Assembly (NCBI RefSeq): GCF_000764305.2
Contig: NW_025938090.1
Location: 62,001 to 126,000 of the forward strand
Reading direction: 5' to 3'
From: Hyalella azteca
Taxonomy: Eukaryota; Arthropoda; Malacostraca; Amphipoda; Hyalellidae
DNA length: 64,000 nucleotides
Positions 50,294-61,072 of this stretch are shown here, in pieces. Numbering within the stretch: position 1 is the stretch's first letter; every line of letters starts with the position of its first letter. The position numbers and the translations under genes were made by a program. Below the pieces are notes generated by a model that was not told the DNA's origin, did not search any database, and worked only from the letters and a program-made list of their open reading frames with translations.

Positions 50294-53200
50294 GTTAGTA
50301 GTACAATACTCTACTACTAGCAGGGTTAGTAGTACAATACTCTACTACTAGCAGGGCTAGTAGTACAATACTCTACTACTAGCAGGGTTAGTAGTACAAT
50401 ACTCTACTACTAGCAGGGTTAGTAGTAGAATACTCTACTGTACTACGGGTACAGTACTAATGCTCGATTAATGGTATACTAATTATAACGGGATAGAGTA
50501 ACGTAAGTTATTATTTGTACCTAACGTAATTAAAAAACTTTAGGAAAATGGGTAAAAATAATTTAGAATTACTGGACACTACAATAATGGATTTTTTTTG
50601 TATTTAATTTTCGCAGTTTATTTAAAATGCTTCTATATCGAAATGAATGGCCGTTTGAATGTCAGAAATTTAGCTCATGAGTTTTTACATTTTTGGATTA
50701 TGAACTTGGGATGAGATTATGTCGAGATGGAAGTGCCCACGAGATTTATGTACTTAATTATTGGGTGCAGTGACAGAGAAAATATTTCAACTTGCGAATG
50801 ATTTCCCCGACAAAGCTTCCGAATGGCTCGCTTTTACGGAATCGCCCGATCATTCTTAATTAGTATAATAAATTTGTTAATCCTAGTTCGGTAATGGCAA
50901 CTGTATTTCTAAAAGTATTGAAGTATGACTGCGTTAAACGATAAACTAGTATTGGAATATAACCATGGAAATCTATTAACAACCTGATGCAAGTTCACTT
51001 AATTTATTAGCATTGTTCTAGGAATTCGGCGTTATGATGATACGTTCATTTGCTAAAAAGCTCATTATTTTACCATTCATAAAAAATTTTTTATACAACT
51101 GTCTAACAATTTTGACATATATGGATAATAATATTAAATAAAATTTGAAATTGTTCCCTGGTAATTTAATTTAGTTAATATACGAACGAATTCATGAATG
51201 AAATAAATTTGAGCCTAAAGTATGCCGCAACCAATTAGCGTCTTCAGGGTAATTCCATTACGTCGTCCATTCTTCAGAGAAATAATGTTACAACTTTCAC
51301 GCATCCGCTTTCTAGCGTTAGGTTAGTACGTCGACGGCCGTTGAATGACGTGCGTTCAGATACATAGAAGAGATTAAATCTATGACAAAAAATTTAATTC
51401 AAATATGTTTCTGGAAATCATTTCTTAAAAGTTGTAAAGTTTGCGCTAAAGAAAACAATAACACAAAATGTGTCTGTCCAATTTATTTTGACTTCCTTTA
51501 CTCTCCTTGATTACTCGAATTTAAAGAGGTTCTCGATGTAACTTCGAAGTTACTCTACAATATTGTTATACTTGAATTGGTAGCATGAGATGCTTGGTGA
51601 TGAATTTTGTAACGGTCATTTGGTCTTTATAGTGATTTTTCTATGTGTCGCCTCGAAAATACAGGTTATTGGGACTTCATCACTGATGTACTTACACTGT
51701 GGAGGCCTATAGTTAACAAATGTTCAAGCTTCGGTGTTCGCTTGTCACTCTAATTACCAGTTGAAAACTCAGTGTAATGTGAGGCCTTCTAGGTGCGCCA
51801 ATAATAACACATTCAAAATTCACTAGGCGCGAATCACGTACAGTACGTCGTGAAAATTTATTTCATTAAATAATGACGAACAACGGTGTCATGTGCAAAC
51901 GATCCCGAATATAAATTGAAATTATTAATGGACTTAAGGTAGCTTTAATATGCAGTCTATATTTCGTACTGACCTTCGAAGTTAAAGCTCAAATTCTTGC
52001 AATATGAATGATTCATTATATAGATTAAAATGAATATTCATCGGAAGTTTTTTAAGCACTGAAATGGACTATAATTGAGTGAAGGGCCATGAGTGCTCCA
52101 GATGCAGGCGATGAGATCATCTCTGCAGCCAGCAATGCTCGGCGCGCTACCTGCCCTGTACACCCAGAGGTCACGTGTTAACCAATCAACTTTAGCGGCA
52201 ATTAAAAGCTTGCCCTAACATACTATCTCCTTTAATAATAGGACTATCTGTTGTTAATCCGTGATCTGCCACTGATGAACTAGAGAACGCAGAATTATTC
52301 TCAGGTTCATTAATCATTTATATTTCTCAAAAATATGCCTCATATTTTCCTAATGGCTGTATCGTTGATACAAACGTGTCTTGACACATAGAAATTTCTA
52401 TCTGCTTTACAATACAGAACTCTTTTGCTAATAAGTATCAAGAAGAATGCGCTTGTGCGCCATATAAATGAATAATAAGTCTATGAATTATACGATGTTG
52501 ACGTTACTTTATAAGATGACATGTGGCCGCTGCAATGCGAAGATATGCAAGAGGTTTGAGGTCATTTACAATAGGAATTTCCTTTATTTCCTCGCTAAAA
52601 ACAGAAAATATCCAACCATCTAATGCAGGGTTCCTGTATATAAGGATATTTTTTTAATGGAGCAAGTATATTATTTGAGTTTTCTTCGGGTTTCTGCATC
52701 GTACAAATTAAAAATAAAACAATTATATATAAACTAAAACGATACGACTTCCATCGGCTTCCGTTTGATTATTACATTAGGTACTCATGCACTCCTCAGG
52801 TATAGAAGGAGTTAGAACGGCTTCCAATCAACAAAATAACGGAGCAGTTTGTCTGTGGTATAAATTACATGAAAATTCAGTCCACTACGGGAAGTTTACA
52901 TGAATAATACCGTCTACTCTTGCTTACAATATCACTCTGATGTAGATTTGCAAATTGAAAGAAATATATTTCGGCGTATCTCTTTATTTTATCTTTAATT
53001 TAAGTGCAAAGTTATAGATTCGTGAGACTCTTGAGATCCTGAATTGAAAACAGCAAATTATGATGAAAGTCTTCAGTAATAATTAGCAAGTTTACGACAA
53101 ATCATAAGCAATATTTGAATATTATTGAAGAAATTTTGAGTGATTTTGAACTCTATGGCCTCAGAGGCCACGGGTGACTTCATCACGCAGCGCCTCACGC

Positions 53201-56200
53201 AGCGCCTCACGCACCGCGCAAAGGTCGCGCCTCGTGTCCACACGCACGTGGCGGCGCTACGCAAGCGTATACGCCAGCGAAAGGTCACGCAATTGCGTAT
53301 GTCCACTGAAAATTTCGTGTTTGCTTCATAATAGTTTATGGCTGCGGAAAAATACGAAGGTATTAGTTTCTGTATTCAATGCTTGCTTTTTAACACATTT
53401 GAATGGCAACTACATGGCAGCGTGTACCACCCATCCATACATCATTTGCTTGTAAAATTAGTTGGAGAGAACAAGTAAGGTGAGGCATTCGAATGTTACA
53501 AGGGGAAACAACATTATTTTTATTTTCTACTTACCGTAAGTCATTCAAGATCAGCTGGCTTAATCTCAAGTGTCCTACCATATTATACTTCGATCAGTAT
53601 AGAGTATAATAACAAATAACAGAAGATGCTATGCATCTGAATATTGCATGCCTGCGCGTCAGGAGCTGAAACGAGAAAATTGGTAAGTTTTGATACTGCA
53701 ATAAAATATGAAACTAATGTACTATTTGAGGATATAATAAAATTATTAGTTCTAAATTATGTTTCTGCGAGTACTAACCACAAATTCTGATCGGCACTAA
53801 ATCAAATTGTACATCAGATGACAGCCTCAATGCATTATTTATGAAGAGTTATCGTCATTATTCTCAGATGAATTACGGTGCAGTTCAAGCGATTTATTTT
53901 TTAATATTCAAAACCAGAAATATAACTCACAAAAGAAGGATGCGCCATACTTTACAATGAAAGTAACTTGAGAGAAAATGTAAAAGCTATTCAAGACATT
54001 CTCGATCTGGAATTGGCAAGCCGGACATTAACTACAAAAAATTGTGAGACAACATTATTCAACATTATTCATCACAGACACAAGGCTGTCGGAGCTCACA
54101 ACAGCGCATAGTATATATAGCCTGGGCCTGCAACCTGAAAACTATTGTGTTACTTGAATTCGGATTGTATCTGCTCTGAAAACGAAAATGGCAAAGAAAA
54201 CTTTGGAGAAATCAAAATTTGCCGCAAAGGCTTATACGTTTTGCTTGTGTTCTATTTTTTAAGATCTGCGGAGCTTGTACGTTTATGGTTTATTGAAATT
54301 ATTAGAAGTCGGTATTGCCACAATAATAAAGACTAATTTATATATACAGAGAGAGTTAATATATAATAGACCAAAAATTGTAAAATGGAGCAAACTGCTT
54401 CCAGCAAATGCTGATGAAGCCAGCGGCAACACGTCTTAGGCTGGACGGCTATATAGCTTTGTTCAATATTCGTTTGCTATGCCACTTGTTCATGGGAGGA
54501 ATTACGAGCAGCATATATACAGTGCTGCTGGACCCCACATTTACTTCGTTTGCTCCGCTTCGAAGAAGCCAATTTACTTCGTTTCCGCTGTTATTGTGGA
54601 TTTTCTTATTGTCACGGGTGCTCCAATTGCCAGAAAATACGACGTCCTATGACAAAAAGAAGACAATTTTGCAGGCGTACGTATAGGAGGCATGTAAATG
54701 GATACGTGTAAATGGTTGCATGGAATAAGAAACAGGAGCTGCATACTGGGGAGATGTAAAACTCGTGTAGAACAGAACAATTATTCCCGTTTATGGAGGG
54801 AATCATCGTTGCAGATATTTCCTCTGCTACATCTTATGGCTTGTACATTATACTTTCATGCCTGAGATCTGCCTTAAATGCTCCACTCGAAAACACGAAT
54901 ATAGTCTCCTGCCTGCGCGAGAAACGAAGACACATATTTTACACTTGAATACACATATTTTATGCTCTCTTGTTCATTAGTCGTGTAGCTTTCAAATGCG
55001 AGAGTGTCTTGCGGAGCCCAGCAATTTAATAATTGATAATGCAACAATTCTTTCTATAAACTATACATTTCCCATTAAAATGAAGAAGGTATGTAAAAAC
55101 GTAATCAAAGATTTGTAAACAATTTGCTGAACCGTTATTAAATGCACTGTTGATAGTAAATGTTGCAACAGCAGTGTACGCGTCCCTTGAATTCTTGCCT
55201 TCATCTCTCATCACTTAGGGAACATACGCGGCCTGACTTCTTGAATGACTTGTTATTTCTAGCTTGAATGCGCATAAATTATCACGATTTTATTAATAAA
55301 TACATTGACATAGCGGTGTTAATATCGACGCCATAAGCCATGCAATGTGTTTAGTATAGATATTCTCATTTAGGTTGTACTGTAAAAAAAGTACGCGCGC
55401 TCAAACCTTTGTAAAAAAGGTCCAAACCTAATTCCATATACAAAATAAAATCTTTAAAATGTTGCTTTCACGTTGGTTATGCTTGGATGAGGTGAGTTGA
55501 ATCAGACTAAGCTGACGTGTCACGTATCGCGTGACCGGCAAGCACGTAAGCTCTCCAGCCATCACGTGCTCCGCTCTCACTCCACGTGACTGTACCCAAG
55601 TGGGTGAAAAACTCCCCGCCCTCCCCCACACGTGACCACTGCAAGCTCCCTCACTGACCGCTCTGCTGATAAGCTACCATAGCCCCCACCCTCCCAAGGC
55701 TTACAACTAGACGCTTCCATCTGACACGACTGATAGATTTGTTAAAAATTGCTTAGAGAATTAAAGGTAGAGGGATGTAGTACAGAAAACGATAGATGTA
55801 ATGATGACTTTTGGATGTATTAAAGACTGCATGATGTGTTGGCGACTGTAAGATGACAATGTACAACGTATGAAACGTTGTGGCTGTGACGAGTTCTCGC
55901 TACCTCTACACTAATAGTAAATGCAACACTACATATAAAGCGCGCCGTAACATTTTGATTCTTTATGCATTGCGTATTTAGATCATCGGTTTTAGCAGCA
56001 GCGGTTTAAGATGTCGAAAAAATTCAATTTCAAGAAAACATCATTTGTTTTCCTATATGAGTTGGCTGCTACCGTTTCTAGTATTAAACAGTTTTAAGTG
56101 CCATTTCGCTACGGCTGTTGTTTCTTTTTGTTCTCTATGATTATTATTTTAGTTTGCTCGCTATCATTTAAGTTTTCGTATTCCTAGTTCCGGTTATTTC

Positions 56201-58605
56201 ACGATACATACAACTAATCAACCATGATTATTGAATGCTTTAAGAATACTCAAATTTTATTACTATATGATGGGTGCAAAAAATTCTGGAACATTAATTT
56301 TATAATTCTTCTGTAACTTCGTGACATTTGCGTCGCATAAATGTCGTGTTCTTCAATTCCTGCAGAGAGCTGGCGAGAGCAAAGTTCGCCATCGTCTGAG
56401 CGTGACATGCCCGACACCAGCGATACCCCCTCACCGACCTCCAAATCTCCCTCGACCTCCTTGGCTTCTAAGGCCCTCAAGCGGACCCAGGCCAAAGATA
56501 GGGCCCGTAAACCCCAAGAGGAAAATAAAACTGGGGCGGACAATTCCCGTTTAACCCCCAACAACGCAAGGTCTCCGAGTGTCTCCCCAAAATCCCCCTC
56601 GGTTACTCTCCCTCAAGTGCCCTCATCCCGTGCCGGCAGTTCCCCTCATCCCGATTTCCCATCACCGGCTTCCCTGAACTCCACCTGCTTCAGCCCTGTC
56701 CCCATGGGTGGGCTGGGGATACCTGGGCTACCTGGGACACTGGGGTCCATGGGGTTGTTTGGGGGCGACGCAGGACGCAACCCCGCCAACTCGATGCCGC
56801 GGAGCTGTTCTGATCTCATGCGCTCCATGGCCGCCAAGTACAACAACAACACCAATAGCCCGCTGCAGTAAGTCGACAAAAACTTAATGTTTATCCAATA
56901 AATTGTAATTTTGTATCGTTGAATAAATAATGTAGAATAAAATAAATCGAATGAAAAATTACATCAATGCTTGGGACTGTCGACACTTTAGTTAATCACG
57001 TTTCAGTATTGCAGGGTGATCATCTATACCCTAAATAAGGTCAATCAAATATCTTATTGTTTGTTTAATTAAATTTGTTCAATTTTGTGCTTGCAGGTTT
57101 TATGCCAACACGCCCCTCAACGGCTATCACCGGCCACCGATCCAACCCGTGGCATTTTCATCGACTGGATTCTTACCAAATCTTCCAAGTGATGGCACTT
57201 CATCTCCCATCCAGTCCCAGAGAACGATGGAGTCCCACATTAAAACCCCAGAGTCTTCCCCAAAAAGAAGTGTTGCGGGTGGCGGATTGTCTTCAGGTAT
57301 CCCACAGCATTTACTCTCGCCCAATAATTTTGCGGGCTTGGGGTCGAATCCTCTACTAGAACTTTCCTCCACCCAGGTCCTGATCAACATGGTTCGCAAT
57401 GCCTCGACTTTGCATCAAAATCAACTCCATAAAACGTCGTCTGAAATACAAAACCAGCAAAAATTTCAGAACCAGTTGCTCCTTCAGCATCAACAGCAAC
57501 TTCACCAACAGCAGCTTCAGCAGCAAAAAGACAAGCTGCAATCATTTCAGAAGCAAATCAACGCCGATGAATCGCGGCAGGGTTTAAAAATGTTGGAAAA
57601 TTCTCGAGGTCTCAAACGTCCTGCACATTCATCCTCACCTTTGGATTTGTCTGCCGCGGTTCCCAGCAAGTATGTTAGGACCTCCGAGTCCGACATCAAT
57701 GTCGAAGACGACGAAACTCCAGCGCCACGCTCATCACAAGACGATGATACACCAGCACCACGGACATCACCTGCGGTCACCATCTCCCCTGTTCATGTCA
57801 AGAATGAACAGCCGTGCAGGTCACCATGCCAACGACATATTTATCCATTTGAAACCAAAGAAAATTCGCTCACTTGGTCTGTCGACGATGTTTACGATTT
57901 CGTCCGAAGTATCGACATTTGCGCTGAGTATGCAGAGGTAAGTCGTAAGTAATTGTGCGCTAATTCTGTAAGTGCAGCAACATATTGTTGTTGAGAGAAA
58001 ACTTTTACTTGTTTTGTCGACCTACGTATTGATCAATTTGCTTTCAAACTTTTTCGAAATTTTTTGGATATCTGATCCATATTTGATCATTTTGCGATTG
58101 TATTACATTCAATTGGTCAAATAACTCTTTTTTTATTCAGAATTTCAGAGACCAGAGGATAGACGGAGCGTGTCTGCTGCTCTTGAGTGAATCTCATCTC
58201 ACGGGCAGCCTCAAAATGAAGCTCGGCCCGGCCCTGAAACTCCGTTCTTTTCTAGCTTTAAGAAATCAAGCCCAGCAGCCATCGTTCGCCAGTATGCCTC
58301 ATTACCCTGGGTTTCCACGTTCCTGCACCCACTGCAACTCCAACACCATCAGCAATAACAACAACAACAATAATTACGGATTTAATCAATCTCTAATCAA
58401 TAATAATAATAACAATAATGGTTTAACTGACCATCACCATAAGAAACAAATGAGTTCGTCATTCCCCGAAGCATCGCCTCCCCAGAGCCGCAGCAGCGCC
58501 GTCAGCCCAGAGAGCGGCGCCCCCTCTCTTAGCTCGCCGCTGCAGACGCGTGACAGCGGCTCCCCCATGACGCTGGACGCCAGGCAGTCGGCCGCTGTCG
58601 AGTAA
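50215..58605 (+). CDS. SAM-domain protein, Polyhomeotic/SAMD7-11-like, four coding exons
   Basis: Joined exons 50215-50293, 56366-56867, 57097-57937 and 58141-58605 total 1887 nt, giving 628 residues plus TAA. Seen in the sequence: a basic stretch (62-75), a Gly/Leu-rich segment (141-163), a Gln-rich region (301-347), PLDLS (375-379), a doubled TPAPR acidic motif (398-418), VKNE (428-431), a SAM domain (454-517; starts WSVDDVYDFVRS, holds IDGACLLLLSE and KLGPALKL), two seven-residue Asn runs (546-552, 561-567) and a Ser/Pro tail. Family knowledge: this SAM type occurs in Polyhomeotic, SCM/SFMBT and SAMD7/SAMD11 proteins, where it self-associates or binds other Polycomb SAM domains; PxDLS recruits CtBP. 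Inference: a nuclear chromatin repressor. No FCS zinc finger precedes the SAM domain and the domain is not C-terminal, so true Polyhomeotic is less likely. Exons 2-4 are firm; exon 1 rests on phase, start context and donor. Confidence 0.82.
50290..50444 (+). repeat. 31-bp tandem repeat (5 copies) containing the splice donor
   Basis: Units begin CAGGG at 50290, 50321, 50352, 50383 and 50414. Each starts CAGGGTTAGTAGTAC (third copy GCTAGT) and has an 8-bp inverted repeat TAGTAGTA/TACTACTA around an 8-nt loop; the last copy is diverged. The first copy overlaps the end of coding exon 1. Confidence 0.95.
50294..56365 (+). other. Intron 1 of the SAM-domain gene (6.07 kb)
   Basis: It begins GTTAGT inside the first unit of a 31-bp tandem array and ends CCTGCAG. 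Beyond that array it is AT-rich unique sequence. It includes a GC-richer patch at about 53150-53320 with a doubled CGCAGCGCCTCA and AAGGTCRCGC motifs, a CAGAGGTCACGTG site at 52165-52177, and a GC-richer stretch with several ACGTG motifs at 55500-55700. I see no further coding exon in it, though a micro-exon could be missed. Confidence 0.6.
56366..56867 (+). CDS. Coding exon 2 of the SAM-domain gene
   Basis: This exon encodes the Ser/Pro-rich N-terminal half (residues 27-194): many SP and SPS motifs, a basic KALKRTQAKDRARK segment that could be a nuclear localisation signal, and a Gly/Leu-rich hydrophobic stretch. The acceptor is a pyrimidine-rich tract ending CCTGCAG at 56365; the donor is CTGCA|GTAAGT at 56867/56868, in phase 2. 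An ATG at 56341 is in frame but lies inside the putative acceptor tract, so it is probably not the start codon. GC content is clearly above the flanks. Confidence 0.85.
56868..57096 (+). other. Intron 2 of the SAM-domain gene
   Basis: 229 bp, GTAAGT to TTGCAG, AT-rich, phase 2. There are no internal features. Confidence 0.85.
57097..57937 (+). CDS. Coding exon 3 of the SAM-domain gene
   Basis: The acceptor TTGCAG at 57096 gives one base that completes the Gln codon, then FYANTPLNGYHRPP. The exon contains the Gln-rich segment (57419-57559), PLDLS at 57638-57652, VKNE at 57797-57808 and the first 21 residues of the SAM domain (ending DICAEYAE). The donor GAG|GTAAGT is at 57937/57938, in phase 0. 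Without splicing, translation would end after four further codons. Confidence 0.9.
57938..58140 (+). other. Intron 3 of the SAM-domain gene
   Basis: 203 bp, GTAAGT to ATTCAG with a T-rich tract, phase 0. It interrupts the SAM domain between residues 474 and 475. Confidence 0.9.
58141..58605 (+). CDS. Coding exon 4 of the SAM-domain gene, with stop
   Basis: The acceptor is a T-rich tract ending ATTCAG at 58140. The exon opens NFRDQRIDGACLLLL and completes the SAM domain through KLGPALKLRSFLALR. The remaining 111 residues are a low-complexity tail with two Asn runs, a HHHKK cluster and Ser/Pro repeats, ending SAAVE and TAA at 58603-58605. A second AG at 58147-58148 would shift the frame by 8 nt and destroy the SAM domain, so the first AG is preferred. 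Confidence 0.9.
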   Translation, partial: NFRDQRIDGACLLLLSESHLTGSLKMKLGPALKLRSFLALRNQAQQPSFASMPHYPGFPRSCTHCNSNTISNNNNNNNYGFNQSLINNNNNNNGLTDHHHKKQMSSSFPEASPPQSRSSAVSPESGAPSLSSPLQTRDSGSPMTLDARQSAAVE

Positions 58606-61059
58606 CTCTCGTACCCAGTGAAAATTCTGATCAGCTTCTGATTTGGATTACCAAGACCTGGGGCGACTCTAAATTTTGTCAGGGTAGTAATTCCGATAAT
58701 AACTCAAAAGATTTGTCATTACATTAAGATGTGCCTTCAAAATAAAGCCGCCATTATTATTTTTTTTGCACCAGCAGAAGTAAATGTGAATTCAGAGGTA
58801 GCTACTGGCTGTTAAATGGGCCCCTGCCAATAAAATTTTAAGCAAATTAACCTCAGCAAAAGTAAAATAACTAAGTAGGATGTATACAAATGGCACTTTG
58901 TTTGGAAAATTTAATGATTTAATTGTCAAATGATTTAATTGTGTATCGAGAGAGAGTTCCTGGATAAGCAATCATGACTCATAACAATCTTCATCCAAAG
59001 TTTCGATTACTTTACGCAGTAAAAAAGTGTCTAATAACAAACAATTGTTCATAGTAATATTTCAGTCTGTCAAACTAAGCTCAATTGATCGATGGCTCAT
59101 TCCGTTCATTTTTACCAGTTGATAAAAATTGAAAGTGATACACTTTATTACGGGGTTCCTGCCCTTAGAAAGCTTATATGAAAGACATATTGTTGCATTA
59201 ATTGCTATTTATTCCCATAGACCTGTACATACATGTACAAGTGGTGATATTCGCTTATTGTGAATAAGGCTTGACTATTTTCTGCGTTTTCGCACGTGAT
59301 GTCCCATGCAGCGGACAGCGCAGGTAGTCCACTGGAAGCGTAGCAATTTTCTTCGTGGTTACGAAACTGGGAAAAAAACAATACAAAATGAGAAATGGTG
59401 AATTTTCTGGCTATTTTCTTTGCTGTTAAATTTTTTACAAAATAATATAATGACTTCATTCAGGAATTATATGATGCATGAATAATTTTCAATAATTTCA
59501 CGCATTTGGTTTAGAACGATGTTTATTAAATGATGCAATACTTAAAATACTATTATTATTTGTAATTAGACTTGACACACTATGTAAATAGTGCCACTGT
59601 GGTCGGGAGATTGCAATATTAGTTCGTAAGGATTAATGTTCATAAAAGACTTTAATGTTGTTACCTTCGTTTATGAGTTTAAGAAACCCATTCAGTAGAA
59701 AACTATATACTTTACCGCAATCTTTAAGTATTGAAAATTTGGCGCAAAAACATAATTTAATATGATAGTATTTATATTGACAATATTTAAGTCAAAAAAT
59801 GATTTTCTCAGAATCAATCCGGTCTACCTGATAGTTTTGCTGATAGAATAAAAGTAGCAATAGGGTGTCATTGCCTCTTCAAATACACTGTATTTATTTT
59901 ATTTATTTTACGACTTCTTTAAGAAACGCCGGCTCGAGTTTCGCCGGCTCTCACTCATTCCTTAAATCCTTTAATTGCCGGGAAAGTAATGTCGGAAAAA
60001 TGTCACTTATGTTAAAGAAATTGTATGAATTTATCTCATTTTTTTCAATGTCAATGAAAAATTTTTATTGTTAGACTCTTCAATGCATGCCGTCTTCGTC
60101 ATGCGAATAATAATATTCACAACTTATCACGTAATTTGTTTGTAGTTGCGATCTGAATTGTTCGCACTTAAAATGAGAATCGTTTGCACTAATGAGAGCG
60201 TGAAGCGTCGGTGGGAGAAGTTTCAACCCACAGTAATATTTGCTTGTTATTCTGATAACCAATTACTTGAGAACTCAACACTGAAATATTTCATTAATCT
60301 ACTCCCTTGAATTTAGCTGCTGCGCAGGAGATTACGTCTGATCGCGTGGCTCCCAGCTGACGTGGCTGTTAGGAGTAGGTTAACAATTCGAGACCACACA
60401 GCATCGCTTGTGCGGATCGGAATGTGGCAGCAGAGAAGCAGGAAGATGAAAATAACACCGGCGCGCATCAACATGTCCAAGTAGGTTCATTAGAGCAGGG
60501 ACGTTATATTATGTTACCTTCGTCGGTGCAGTGCCGTATCCTAACAAAGTAACCAAGTTTATTAGAGCAGGACATAAGTGAAACATACCTAAACTGTTGC
60601 GGTCGGGAATTTTTGATTAAATCGTGTCTAGAAATGCATCAGAATCAAGCATAATTGCAAGTGAAGAGACAATAAGGATACGACTTTTATTATTCACAAT
60701 TCGGAAGAAGAAAGACGGCAAGCCCAGAAGACATAGTTTTAGTTCGTTGTATTTTAACGGGTCTGAGTTTTACTGAAATAAAGTGTATGAAATTATTGTA
60801 AAAAGGCAGCGCAGATATTCATGTGATGGCTCTTGTATTATATCTATTAATAATAACTTGTAAACTGATTGTTATTTGACAAAATAAATTATTGAACTAT
60901 TTTGTCTTTTCAAGACCTTATCCTTCATATTTTTAACGGGAATAGTTCATTACGAATTTTTCTATTAATTAAATTTATAATATATTTTGTAATTCTCTGT
61001 TCAAAAAAATTCCAACAACAAATCGTGCCGGTGACCGCAGTGATGCCGTGCAGCCTCTG
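58606..61059. other. 3' flank of the SAM gene
   Basis: AT-rich, likely 3' UTR then intergenic. A GC-richer patch at 60310-60490 has a short open frame without a start codon; no support for a gene. Confidence 0.5.
58741..58746 (+). terminator. Candidate poly(A) signal of the SAM gene
   Basis: AATAAA lies 135 nt after the stop codon. Other AATAAA motifs lie further downstream (for example near 59848), so the 3' end is uncertain. Confidence 0.4.
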
Positions 61060-61072
61060 GGGTCAGAGGTCA
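61060..61072 (+). promoter_or_regulatory. DR1 nuclear-receptor-type site, second copy
   Basis: GGGTCA-G-AGGTCA. It shares the 14-mer GGTCAGAGGTCACC with the DR1 at 43.35 kb (inverse orientation) and again lies in a small GC-richer patch. Confidence 0.45.

Noticed and set aside
56341..56365. ATG at 56341 as the start of the SAM-domain protein
   Set aside because: It lies in a pyrimidine-rich acceptor tract ending CTGCAG, and an upstream GC-rich exon with matching phase and better start context exists. It remains the fallback if no 50293-56366 junction is found.
60310..60540. Short frame with a GTAGGT that could be a donor
   Set aside because: No start codon, no partner exon and no similarity recognised.
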